Positions 51,659 through 59,662 of a stretch of DNA of 64,000 nt are shown one piece after another. The translations under genes were made by a program, and so were the position numbers. Position 1 is the stretch's first letter. Each line of letters opens with the position of its first letter. The stretch covers positions 1-64,000 of the forward strand of contig JAVXHR010000003.1 of assembly GCA_036656795.1 (NCBI GenBank), in the 5' to 3' direction. The notes below the pieces were generated by a model. That model did not search any database, was not told the origin of the DNA, and saw nothing but the letters and a program-made list of their open reading frames with translations. The DNA comes from CAUPWF01 sp036656795 (GTDB lineage Bacteria; Bacillota; Clostridia; Lachnospirales; Lachnospiraceae).

Positions 51659-52905
51659 AAAAGAAACCGGTTACCGGAATGAAAGATATGTTACCAAGAG
51701 AAATGGAGGTGCGGGATTATGTAATTCATCTCATTAAAGAAACCTATAGTTCTTTTGGGTTCTTGTCTATGGAAACTCCTTGTGTAGAGCATATTGAGAA
51801 TTTGTGCAGTAAGCAAGGTGGAGAAAATGAAAAATTGATTTTTAAAATATTGAAACGTGGTGAAAAGCTGAAGATAGAGAATGCAAAAGAAGAAGGGGAT
51901 TTGGTAGATGGGGGATTGCGCTATGATTTGACGGTGCCATTATCTAGATATTATGCAGATAATTCCAACGAATTACCATCTCCATTTAAAGCATTGCAGA
52001 TGGGAAATGTATGGAGAGCAGACAGACCGCAACGAGGACGATTTCGCCAATTTATGCAATGTGATATTGACGTCTTAGGGGAACCAAGCAATCTTGCAGA
52101 GATTGAATTAATCCTTGCGACTACAACATTATTGGGGAAATTGGAGTTTACAAACTTCACAATACGTATCAATGATCGAAGAATCTTAAAGGCGATGGCG
52201 GCTTATAGTGGGTTTGAAGAGAAGGATTATGATACCGTCTTTATTGTCTTGGATAAGATGGACAAGATAGGAATTGAAGGGGTATCTGCAGAACTGAAAT
52301 CATGTGGATTCAGAGAAGAAACAATTGATAAATATCTAGAATTATTCGAGGAGATGACCGGTGATATTGCCGGGGTACGGTATTGTAAAGATAAATTAAT
52401 GGATTTTTTGGAACAGGGAACTGCCGAGGGACTAGAACTTATTATTTCCAGTGTTGAACATGCAAAAGAAGCTGAATTTAAGATTGCGTTTGATCCAACA
52501 TTGGTACGTGGAATGTCTTATTATACAGGTACGATTTTCGAGATTTCCATGGACGAATTTGGAGGCTCGGTAGGTGGTGGTGGTCGCTATGATCGGATGA
52601 TTGGTCAGTTCACGGGACAAGAAACATGTGCATGTGGTTTCTCTATTGGGTTTGAACGCATTATTATGCTTTTGTTAGAACGCGGGTATGAACTTCCGAC
52701 GAGTCGGATGAAAAAAGCATATTTGATAGAAAAAAATATGCCGTCAGATGGTTTGCTGAATGTATTAAATAATGCGAAATCAGACCGTAACCAAGGAAGA
52801 CAAGTAATGATTGCTATGATGAAAAAAAATAAAAAATTTCAAAAAGAGCAATTGCAAAGTGAGGGATATACAGATATTATTGAGTGCTACAAAGATTCAA
52901 TATAA
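51649..52905 (+). CDS. hisS: Histidyl-tRNA synthetase
   Basis: A 418-aa class II synthetase charging tRNA-His. 'PVTGMKDMLPREMEVRDYVI' is the usual start. Motif 2 appears in 'MGNVWRADRPQRGRFRQFMQCDIDVLG', the histidine loop in 'LVRGMSYYTGTIFEI' and motif 3 in 'GGGGRYDRMIGQF' to 'GFSIGFERI'. ATG 51649 is preferred over ATG 51643 because AAAGGAAG (51634-51641) is then 7 nt away; it overlaps the hemZ stop. No T-box leader is present. aspS follows after 23 nt. Confidence 0.96.
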   Translation: MALKKKPVTGMKDMLPREMEVRDYVIHLIKETYSSFGFLSMETPCVEHIENLCSKQGGENEKLIFKILKRGEKLKIENAKEEGDLVDGGLRYDLTVPLSRYYADNSNELPSPFKALQMGNVWRADRPQRGRFRQFMQCDIDVLGEPSNLAEIELILATTTLLGKLEFTNFTIRINDRRILKAMAAYSGFEEKDYDTVFIVLDKMDKIGIEGVSAELKSCGFREETIDKYLELFEEMTGDIAGVRYCKDKLMDFLEQGTAEGLELIISSVEHAKEAEFKIAFDPTLVRGMSYYTGTIFEISMDEFGGSVGGGGRYDRMIGQFTGQETCACGFSIGFERIIMLLLERGYELPTSRMKKAYLIEKNMPSDGLLNVLNNAKSDRNQGRQVMIAMMKKNKKFQKEQLQSEGYTDIIECYKDSI

Positions 52906-52928
52906 ATTTCAGGTGGAGGATATAGAAA

Positions 52929-54719
52929 ATGACAGAATCAATGCAAGGATTAAAGAGAACTCATAGATGCGCAGAGCTTTCAAGTGCAAATATTGGTGAG
53001 ATGGTTACCGTGATGGGTTGGGTGCAAAAGAATCGTAATAAAGGAGGAATTGTCTTTGTAGATCTAAGAGACCGTTCAGGTTTATTGCAGATTATCTTTG
53101 AAGATGGTGGAACAGAGAGTACGATGCTTGCAAAAGCGGGAAAATTGCGCAGCGAATTTGTAGTGGCCATTGTAGGGAAAGTAGAGGCTCGTTCCGGTGC
53201 AGTGAATGAACATCTACTTACAGGTGAGATTGAAATTAGAGCAAAGGAACTTCGGGTCTTATCAGAAGCCGAAACCCCACCTTTTCCGGTAGAAGAAGAT
53301 AGCAAAACAAAAGAAGAATTACGTTTAAAATATCGATATCTGGATCTAAGACGTCCAGACCTTCAAAGGAATCTTATAATGAGGAGTCATGTAGCAACAT
53401 TAACCCGTCAATTTTTGGCAGAGGAAGGGTTTTTAGAAATTGAAACTCCGATGTTGACCAAGAGTACACCGGAAGGCGCTAGAGACTACCTTGTTCCAAG
53501 CCGAGTACATCCTGGCACGTTTTATGCATTGCCACAATCTCCACAGATATTCAAACAATTACTGATGTGTTCCGGATATGATCGCTATTTTCAATTGGCA
53601 AGATGTTTCCGCGATGAAGATTTGCGCGCAGACAGACAACCAGAATTCACACAGATTGATATGGAATTATCGTTTGTAGATGTAGATGATGTAATTGATG
53701 TCAATGAACGATTACTTGCAAAATTGTTTCGAGAAATACTAAATGTAGAAGTTAAGCTTCCAATTCCAAGAATGACTTGGCAGGAAGCCATGAATCGTTA
53801 TGGCTCTGACAAGCCTGATGTGCGTTTTGAGATGGAATTAACAGATGTAACAAAGATAGTTAAAGATTCTGAATTTGTTGTGTTTAAAGGTGCCATTGAA
53901 CAAGGAGGAAGTGTTCGTGGAATCAATGCAACGGGGCAGGGAATGATGCCACGTAAGAAAATTGACAAGTTAGTTGATTTTGCAAAGGATTTTGGTGCAA
54001 AAGGACTTGCATATATTGCATTACAGGAAGATGGAAGCATTAAGTCTTCTTTTGCAAAGTTTATGTCAGAAGAGGAAATGAAAGCATTAATTGACGGTAT
54101 GCAGGGAAAACCGGGAGATCTATTATTATTTGCAGCAGATAAGAATCAAGTTGTATGGGACGTCTTGGGAAATCTACGTCTTGAGCTTGCCAGACAAATG
54201 GAGCTTCTTGATAAGAATGCGTATCAATTTGTATGGGTAACCGAGTTTCCACTATTAGAATGGAGTGAAGAACAACAACGATTCACAGCAATGCACCACC
54301 CATTTACAATGCCAATGGAAGAAGATCTCCAATATCTGGATACAGATCCTGCAAGAGTGCGTGCAAAAGCGTATGATATTGTGCTAAATGGGACGGAAAT
54401 AGGTGGAGGTAGCGTTCGTATCTTCCAAAATGATGTACAGGAAAAGATGTTTGAAGCTCTTGGATTTACTAAAGAAGAAGCGTATGAGCGTTTTGGGTTT
54501 TTGTTAGATGCATTCCGTTATGGAGTACCTCCACATGCAGGCCTTGCTTACGGACTGGACCGTATGGTAATGCTAATGGCGAAAGAAGACAGCATTCGAG
54601 ATGTGATTGCATTCCCGAAAGTGAAAGATGCGTCTTGTGTAATGTCAGATGCTCCCAATGTGGTAGATGATAAACAATTAGAAGAATTGCAATTAGATAT
54701 TAAAGTAAAAGCAGAATAG
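52929..54719 (+). CDS. aspS: Aspartyl-tRNA synthetase
   Basis: A 596-aa class II synthetase with the bacterial layout. The N-terminal OB domain ('VTVMGWVQKNRNKGGIVFVDLRDRSGLLQI') is followed by the catalytic domain with 'FLEIETPMLTKSTPEGARDYLVPSR', 'RCFRDEDLRADRQPEFTQIDMELSFV' (motif 2) and motif 3 in 'GLAYGLDRMVMLM'. The GAD insertion lies between about 300 and 410. Whether it charges only tRNA-Asp or also tRNA-Asn cannot be told. GGTGGAGG precedes ATG 52929. Confidence 0.96.
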   Translation: MTESMQGLKRTHRCAELSSANIGEMVTVMGWVQKNRNKGGIVFVDLRDRSGLLQIIFEDGGTESTMLAKAGKLRSEFVVAIVGKVEARSGAVNEHLLTGEIEIRAKELRVLSEAETPPFPVEEDSKTKEELRLKYRYLDLRRPDLQRNLIMRSHVATLTRQFLAEEGFLEIETPMLTKSTPEGARDYLVPSRVHPGTFYALPQSPQIFKQLLMCSGYDRYFQLARCFRDEDLRADRQPEFTQIDMELSFVDVDDVIDVNERLLAKLFREILNVEVKLPIPRMTWQEAMNRYGSDKPDVRFEMELTDVTKIVKDSEFVVFKGAIEQGGSVRGINATGQGMMPRKKIDKLVDFAKDFGAKGLAYIALQEDGSIKSSFAKFMSEEEMKALIDGMQGKPGDLLLFAADKNQVVWDVLGNLRLELARQMELLDKNAYQFVWVTEFPLLEWSEEQQRFTAMHHPFTMPMEEDLQYLDTDPARVRAKAYDIVLNGTEIGGGSVRIFQNDVQEKMFEALGFTKEEAYERFGFLLDAFRYGVPPHAGLAYGLDRMVMLMAKEDSIRDVIAFPKVKDASCVMSDAPNVVDDKQLEELQLDIKVKAE

Positions 54720-54732
54720 AAAAGTAATAAGA

Positions 54733-54767
54733 AAAGAGGAACTTTCGTGAGAAAGGTTCCTCTTTTG
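54733..54767 (+). terminator. hisS-aspS terminator
   Basis: AAAAGAGGAAC pairs with GTTCCTCTTTT, with further pairing of CTTTC and GAAAG inside. Confidence 0.88.
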
Positions 54768-54811
54768 GCGTTAATAGGCACTTTGCTAAGCTGATGTGCT
54801 AGCAGAGCGGT

Positions 54812-54844
54812 TTGACTAAAAATTATCAAAGTGTTAAGCTTAAC
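54812..54844 (+). promoter_or_regulatory. Putative permease promoter with palindromic operator
   Basis: TTGACT (54812-54817) is followed at 17 nt by TAAGCT, which lies inside the perfect 12-bp palindrome GTTAAGCTTAAC (54833-54844). A regulator bound there would cover the -10. Confidence 0.4.
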
Positions 54845-54873
54845 CATAATAACAAAAAAATGGAGGAACTATT

Positions 54874-56289
54874 ATGGAACAACGTGACAGTAAATTCGAT
54901 CGAGTCTTAGGTAAAAAAGATGTATTTGCCATTGCTTTTGGTGCTATGATTGGCTGGGGTTGGGTAGTGTTGGCAGGCGGATGGATTGAAAAGGCAGGAA
55001 CCCTGGGAGCTATATTAGCATTTGTAATGGGTGGAGTACTGGTTTTATTTGTGGGATTGACATATGCAGAATTAACAGCTGCGATGCCACAATGTGGTGG
55101 AGAACAGATATTTAGTCTACGAGCACTTGGACCTAATTGGTCATATCTATGTACATGGGCAATTATTCTTAGTTATGTTGGAGTTGTAGCATTTGAAGCA
55201 TGTGCACTTCCAACGGTTGTAGATTATCTGGTTCCGAATTTTGGAAAAGGATATATGTATACGGTAGAAGGATTTGATATCTATGCATCATGGGTAGCAG
55301 TAGGAGTTGTCAGCTCCATTGTGTTAACTTTGGTTAATTATTTTGGAATTAAGCCGGCAGCTTTTATGCAAGGAATCTTCACTATGGTAATTGTTGCGAT
55401 TGGATTAGTATTGATGTTTGGTGCTGTAAAAAGTGGAGAAATGAAGAATGCTGCACCGCTGTTTGAAAATGGAGCAGGTGGTGTGCTGTCAGTAGCAGTT
55501 ATGACGCCCTTTATGTTAATGGGATTTGATGTGATTCCACAAGCAGCAGAAGAAATTGCATTACCATTTAAAAAGATCGGGAAAATTATAATCCTTTCTA
55601 TCTTTTCAGCAGTGTTATGGTATTCTCTTATTATCTTGGCAGTTTCTACAATTATGACAAGAGCAGATATTGATGCATCGCTTTTAGTTACAGCAGATGC
55701 AATGAAAAAAGCATTTAATAATAGTGATATTATGGCGAAAGTATTGATTATTGGTGGTATGGCAGGGATTATGTCTAGCTGGAATTCATTCTTTATGGGG
55801 GGGAGCCGTGCAATCTATGCATTAGCAGAAGCAAGATGCCTACCAAAGTTTTTAACTAAGATTCACCCCAAATACAAAACACCGACCAATGCAGTTCTTT
55901 TAATAGGTGTAATTTCTACGGCAGCACCTTTCTTTGGGAAGGCGATGATGGAATGGTTGACCAATGCGGGGGGAATTGGCGCAGTATTGGCTTATATGAT
56001 GGTTTCCATTTCATTCTTGGTGTTACGTAAAAAAGAACCGAATCTGGTAAGACCTTACCGTGTAAAAGCCTGGAGATTTGTTGGCGGAATGGCGGTTCTT
56101 CTAAGTGCTTGTATGATGTTATTGTATATGCCGGGCATGCCATCGGGATTGAATGTTCCAGAATGGTGTATTGTAGGAGGCTGGGCATTATTGGGAATTG
56201 GATTTTATACATATGCAAAAAAGAAATTCCCTAAATTTGGTCGTGTCCTAAATATCAATCTAGAAGAAATACAAGAGGAAGAGATATAA
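54874..56289 (+). CDS. APC-family amino acid permease
   Basis: A 471-aa polytopic membrane protein of the amino acid-polyamine-cation superfamily with about 12 helices. 'VFAIAFGAMIGWGWVVLAGGWIEKAG' is the substrate-binding first helix with its unwound Gly-rich part, 'YAELTAAMPQCGG' follows and 'GFDVIPQAAEEIALP' lies near 215. The substrate is unknown. It has its own promoter region and ends before the tRNA promoter. The C-terminal tail is acidic. AATGGAGG precedes ATG 54874. Confidence 0.9.
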   Translation: MEQRDSKFDRVLGKKDVFAIAFGAMIGWGWVVLAGGWIEKAGTLGAILAFVMGGVLVLFVGLTYAELTAAMPQCGGEQIFSLRALGPNWSYLCTWAIILSYVGVVAFEACALPTVVDYLVPNFGKGYMYTVEGFDIYASWVAVGVVSSIVLTLVNYFGIKPAAFMQGIFTMVIVAIGLVLMFGAVKSGEMKNAAPLFENGAGGVLSVAVMTPFMLMGFDVIPQAAEEIALPFKKIGKIIILSIFSAVLWYSLIILAVSTIMTRADIDASLLVTADAMKKAFNNSDIMAKVLIIGGMAGIMSSWNSFFMGGSRAIYALAEARCLPKFLTKIHPKYKTPTNAVLLIGVISTAAPFFGKAMMEWLTNAGGIGAVLAYMMVSISFLVLRKKEPNLVRPYRVKAWRFVGGMAVLLSACMMLLYMPGMPSGLNVPEWCIVGGWALLGIGFYTYAKKKFPKFGRVLNINLEEIQEEEI

Positions 56290-56319
56290 AAAAGATAAGA
56301 AGAAAAATCAAAAAAGTTA

Positions 56320-56348
56320 TTGACAAAATCGTCAGTATATAATATACT
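56320..56348 (+). promoter_or_regulatory. tRNA-Gly promoter
   Basis: TTGACA (56320-56325), 17 nt, TATACT (56343-56348). A 9-bp hairpin (TCTTGTTCT 56352-56360 with AGAACAAGA 56368-56376) lies between start site and tRNA, probably part of the removed 5' leader. Confidence 0.8.
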
Positions 56349-56379
56349 AAGTCTTGTTCTGGTTCACAGAACAAGATGT

Positions 56380-56452
56380 GCGTGAGTGGCTCAGTTGGTA
56401 GAGTACGACCTTGCCAAGGTCGGGGTCGCGGGTTCGAATCCCGTCTCACGCT
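56380..56452 (+). tRNA. tRNA-Gly (anticodon GCC)
   Basis: A 73-nt cloverleaf. The acceptor stem is GCGTGAG with CTCACGC, the anticodon stem CGACC with GGTCG holds TTGCCAA, and the anticodon GCC is at 56413-56415. The T arm is GCGGG-TTCGAAT-CCCGT. CCA is not encoded. Confidence 0.95.
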
Positions 56453-56457
56453 TTACA

Positions 56458-56490
56458 GCCTGCAATAGTGATATTGCAGGCATTTTTTTA
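56458..56490 (+). terminator. tRNA-Gly terminator
   Basis: GCCTGCAATA pairs with TATTGCAGGC around GTGA, followed by A and seven T. Confidence 0.92.
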
Positions 56491-56596
56491 TAGCTGTATA
56501 AAAAGAGTGATGGAATGAATCGAAGAGTTATTTTAACTATAGGATTTATTTATATTTTGTGATACAATTAAATCGTTAACAATGAAGATAATGAAC

Positions 56597-56699
56597 AGCA
56601 GAGTAGGAATATGTGCGTCAAGTGTTGTCTGGACGGGGAGTTGTCAGACGGACGAAGAGTAAGAGATTACTCGCGATACATGTTTTGCATCCCGCTGCT
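56597..56699 (+). ncRNA. Tetrahydrofolate (THF) riboswitch
   Basis: The sequence carries the THF riboswitch landmarks in order: AGAGTAGG at the 5' side, GCGTCAAGTG, GGACGGGGAGTTG, ACGAAGAGTAAGAG and the closing GCATCCCGCTGCT. AGCAG (56597-56601) pairs with CTGCT (56695-56699) as P1. It stands upstream of folT, the classic target. Folate binding should reduce folT translation. Confidence 0.9.
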
Positions 56700-56723
56700 A
56701 CACATGGACAGAATTATCGTAAG

Positions 56724-56765
56724 ATACCTGCTATGCGTGGCTAAGGACTACTGCAAAGGAGGTAT
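56724..56765 (+). promoter_or_regulatory. Expression platform hiding the folT ribosome site
   Basis: ATACCT (56724-56729) is complementary to AGGTAT (56760-56765), which includes the end of the folT ribosome site AAAGGAGG (56755-56762). This suggests translational control by the riboswitch upstream. Confidence 0.55.
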
Positions 56766-56770
56766 TTTTT

Positions 56771-57328
56771 ATGAAACAAATCAAGTTACAATTTATTCAC
56801 TCATGGAAAGAACTAAAGGATATAAAAACGTTAGTTGTGACAGCTATGTTAGTTGCAATTGCGGTGGTCTTAAGTTTTTATACCATACAAGTATCGGATT
56901 ATCTTAAATTTGGATTTTCTTTTCTTGCAAATGAATTAACAGCATTGCTGTTTGGTCCGGTTGTAGGGGGAACAATGGCAGGGGTTGCGGATATTGTGAA
57001 ATATCTGATTCATCCCACAGGACCATTTTTCTTTGGATTTACATTGAATGCAATATTGGGAGGAATTATCTATGGTATTATTCTCTATCGTAAGCCACTT
57101 AGTTTAAAGCGTATTTTCTGTGCTAAATTAACGGTATCGATAGTAATCAATATGCTATTATCTACTTATTGGTTGAGCATGCTTTATGGAAATGCATTTA
57201 TGGCATTATTTCCGGTAAGAGCAATAAAACAGTTGCTAATGCTTCCATTAGAAACGGTGCTGTTTTATATAGTGGCAAAAGCGCTTTCAAAGGCAAATAT
57301 ACTGTCAAGAGTAGCGATAAAGTTCTAA
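56771..57328 (+). CDS. folT: Folate ECF transporter S component FolT
   Basis: A 185-aa membrane protein with about five to six helices, the folate-binding subunit of an energy-coupling-factor transporter. 'LVVTAMLVAIAVVLSFYTIQVSDYLKFGFSFLANELTALLFGP' is the typical S-component start, with helix 1 carrying the AxxxA-like contact surface for EcfT. 'ADIVKYLIHPTGPFFFGFTLNAILGGIIYG' is FolT-specific. The ECF ATPases and EcfT are not in this window. Control by a THF riboswitch confirms the substrate. Confidence 0.93.
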   Translation: MKQIKLQFIHSWKELKDIKTLVVTAMLVAIAVVLSFYTIQVSDYLKFGFSFLANELTALLFGPVVGGTMAGVADIVKYLIHPTGPFFFGFTLNAILGGIIYGIILYRKPLSLKRIFCAKLTVSIVINMLLSTYWLSMLYGNAFMALFPVRAIKQLLMLPLETVLFYIVAKALSKANILSRVAIKF

Positions 57329-57387
57329 CATACGCAACGATAAAACTGTCAACATCATCACAAATGGAGCGTGAGGAGGTACCAGAC

Positions 57388-57819
57388 ATGGAGGAACAGA
57401 AGCCAATTGGGTTTGTAGTAAAGCAAATTAATAATGTATATGAAAAAGATTTTAATAAACGCTTAAAAACCATTGGAATTACATCTTCCCAGTGTGCGGT
57501 TCTTAATTATTTGTTTCGAAGTGAGAAAGAAGAAGTAAACCAAAGAGATATTGAGAGACACTTAAGCCTTAAAAATCCCACGGTGACGGGATTGTTAAAG
57601 AGGTTGGAGGATAAGGGGTTTATTCTGTCGGTACCAAGCAATACGGACAAACGTTGTAAAAATATTCATTTGACGGAAAAAGCATATGATATCCAGCGTC
57701 GAATGGAAGCGGACAGAAAACAGATAGATAAACGGTTAACAATCGGAATGACAAAAAAAGAGGTGCAAGCGTTACAAAAAGCTTTAGGCCAAGTATTATA
57801 TAATATTTCGGATGTATAG
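57388..57819 (+). CDS. MarR-family transcription regulator
   Basis: A 143-aa winged-helix dimer-forming regulator. 'GITSSQCAVLNYLFRSEKEEVNQRDIERHLSLKNPTVTGLLKRLEDKGFI' is the recognition part and 'SNTDKRCKNIHLTEKAYDI' the wing, both typical. The ligand is unknown. ATG 57388 follows GAGGAGGT; a longer frame overlaps folT and is rejected. Placed between folT and thyA, it may regulate folate genes. Confidence 0.9.
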   Translation: MEEQKPIGFVVKQINNVYEKDFNKRLKTIGITSSQCAVLNYLFRSEKEEVNQRDIERHLSLKNPTVTGLLKRLEDKGFILSVPSNTDKRCKNIHLTEKAYDIQRRMEADRKQIDKRLTIGMTKKEVQALQKALGQVLYNISDV

Positions 57820-57830
57820 GAGGAAGTAAA

Positions 57831-58679
57831 ATGAGTTACGCAGATACTGTATTTATTGAGATGTGTCATGATATTATTAATCACGGCACAAGTACGGAGG
57901 GAGCAAAAGTTCGCCCGGTATGGGAAGATGGGACTCCGGCTCATACGATAAAAAAATTTGGTGTTGTAAATCGTTATGATTTAGCAAAAGAATTTCCGGC
58001 ACTGACATTACGCAGAACAGGAATTAAGAGTTGTGTAGATGAATTGTTGTGGATATGGCAAAAGAAATCAAACAACATACAGGAATTGAATAGTCATATT
58101 TGGGATAGCTGGGCGGATGAAGAGGGTTCTATTGGAAAAGCTTATGGTTATCAGATGGGCGTGAAGCATGAGTATAAAGAGGGTATGATGGACCAAATTG
58201 ACAGAGTTATCTATGATCTGAAACATAATCCATATAGCAGACGGATTATGACGAATCTCTATGTTCATCAAGATTTGCATGAGATGCATCTGTATCCATG
58301 CGCCTATAGTATGACTTTTAACGTAACACAAGAGTCTGGAAGTGAAAAGTTGACACTTAATTCTATTTTAAATCAACGCTCTCAAGATGTATTGGCAGCC
58401 AATAATTGGAATGTGTGTCAATATGCAGTATTGACGCATATGTTGGCACAAGTATGTGATATGAAAGTGGGGGAATTTGTTCATGTGATTGCAGATGCAC
58501 ATATTTATGACAGACATATTCCATTGATACAAGAATTGATTTCCAGAGAACCGTTACCGGCACCTAAGTTTTGGCTGAATCCACAAATTAAAGATTTCTA
58601 TGAATTTACACCGGAGGATGTGCGATTAGAGGAATATGAAACCGGTCCACAGATTAAGAACATTCCAATTGCAATTTAA
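57831..58679 (+). CDS. thyA: Thymidylate synthase ThyA (divergent active-site variant)
   Basis: A 282-aa enzyme that makes dTMP from dUMP using methylene-THF, producing dihydrofolate for FolA. 'TGIKSCVDELLWIWQKKSNNIQEL' and 'GYQMGV' are the usual N-terminal blocks. The catalytic Cys157 is in LYPCAYS, where most ThyA read PPCH. Later blocks are 'LNQRSQDVLAANNWNVCQYAVLTHMLAQ' (usual RSxDxxLGxPFN) and 'ADAHIYDRHI'. It is the clostridial-looking branch of ThyA. AGGAGG precedes ATG 57831. Confidence 0.93.
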   Translation: MSYADTVFIEMCHDIINHGTSTEGAKVRPVWEDGTPAHTIKKFGVVNRYDLAKEFPALTLRRTGIKSCVDELLWIWQKKSNNIQELNSHIWDSWADEEGSIGKAYGYQMGVKHEYKEGMMDQIDRVIYDLKHNPYSRRIMTNLYVHQDLHEMHLYPCAYSMTFNVTQESGSEKLTLNSILNQRSQDVLAANNWNVCQYAVLTHMLAQVCDMKVGEFVHVIADAHIYDRHIPLIQELISREPLPAPKFWLNPQIKDFYEFTPEDVRLEEYETGPQIKNIPIAI

Positions 58680-58747
58680 TCCAAGGATACTCGGAAGCGG
58701 TCAAGTGCATTCCGGGTATCTGCTTTTCAAAGAGAGGAACATGATAG

Positions 58748-59239
58748 ATGAATATTATTGTAGCGACAGATAAAAATTGGGGCATTGGTTTTGAAAATAA
58801 CTTATTGGTAAGTATACCGGCAGATATGAAGTTTTTTCGTGAAACGACGGCAGGGAAAATAGTTGTTATGGGGCGGAAGACATTAGAAAGTTTTCCCAAT
58901 GGGTTACCTCTTAAAAACAGAATTAATATTATACTTACATCTAATAAAAAATATACAGTGAAAGATGCTATTGTCATTCACAGTATTGATGAAATGGTGG
59001 AGGAATTAAAGAAATATAAGGAAGAAGATATTTATGTAATTGGGGGAGAAAGTATCTATCGGCAGTTGTTACCATATTGTAAGACAGCACATGTTACAAA
59101 GATTGATCATGAATATCAAGCAGATACATTCTTCCCTAATTTGGATAAGGATAAAGAGTGGAAACTTACGGGAGAAAGCGAAGAACAAACGTATTTCAAT
59201 CTGGAATATGTCTTTGCCAGATATGAACGAATAAGTTAG
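58748..59239 (+). CDS. folA: Dihydrofolate reductase
   Basis: A 163-aa enzyme that regenerates THF with NADPH. 'IIVATDKNWGIGFENNLLVSIPADMKFFRETT' holds the active-site acid (Asp in IPADMKFF) and the Met20-like loop. 'VVMGRKTLESFPNGLPLKNRINIIL' and 'YVIGGESIYRQLL' are the cofactor motifs. It completes the thyA-folA pair. Its stop codon overlaps the stop of the opposing Rrf2 gene by 2 nt. Confidence 0.95.
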   Translation: MNIIVATDKNWGIGFENNLLVSIPADMKFFRETTAGKIVVMGRKTLESFPNGLPLKNRINIILTSNKKYTVKDAIVIHSIDEMVEELKKYKEEDIYVIGGESIYRQLLPYCKTAHVTKIDHEYQADTFFPNLDKDKEWKLTGESEEQTYFNLEYVFARYERIS

Positions 59240-59661
59240 GCAGAATCACTGGGACAAAATACCTTGTGCTGAATATCAGCAATGGTAAATTGTTCCAGTT
59301 TTTTTAAACATTCGTTATTCAAGTCATCATATAGACTAGTCATAACATTAGACATACCAGAGGCAATAAAGCAGCGCTGTTCTTCGGTACTTGGTTTCCG
59401 AGAAAGAGAAATGGGATCGATAGCTAAGGATTCTATAATCTGTCTTAATGTAATAGTGGTAACGTTTGTAATTGTACAATAGCCACCACAGAGTCCCTCT
59501 TTTGCTATTACAAAACCGGATTTTTTTAATTTTCCCATGATTTTGCGAATTCGTGCAGGGTTAGTACAGACATTCCGTGCTAATTCTTCGCTGGATTGTG
59601 TAGTGGCTTTGTGATTAAGATAAACTAATGCATGAATGGCAATGGCAAATTCTCCGGTCAT
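59236..59661 (-). CDS. Rrf2-family transcription regulator
   Basis: A 141-aa winged-helix protein. 'MTGEFAIAIHALVYLNHK' opens the family domain, 'SSEELARNVCTNPARIRKIMGKLKKSGFV' is the helix-turn-helix and 'EGLCGGYCTIT' the wing. Cysteines (VCTN, LCGGYC, QRCF) could bind an Fe-S cluster or react with thiols, as in IscR, NsrR or CymR relatives; the ligand is unknown. The start at 59661 follows AGAGGG and lies 1 nt after the stop of the 4Fe-4S gene. It probably regulates this thiol/Fe-S operon. Confidence 0.88.
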   Translation of the reverse strand: MTGEFAIAIHALVYLNHKATTQSSEELARNVCTNPARIRKIMGKLKKSGFVIAKEGLCGGYCTITNVTTITLRQIIESLAIDPISLSRKPSTEEQRCFIASGMSNVMTSLYDDLNNECLKKLEQFTIADIQHKVFCPSDSA

Positions 59662-59662
59662 C

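Noticed and set aside
51560..52929. T-box leaders for hisS or aspS
   Set aside because: hisS overlaps hemZ and aspS follows after 23 nt, leaving no room for a leader RNA.
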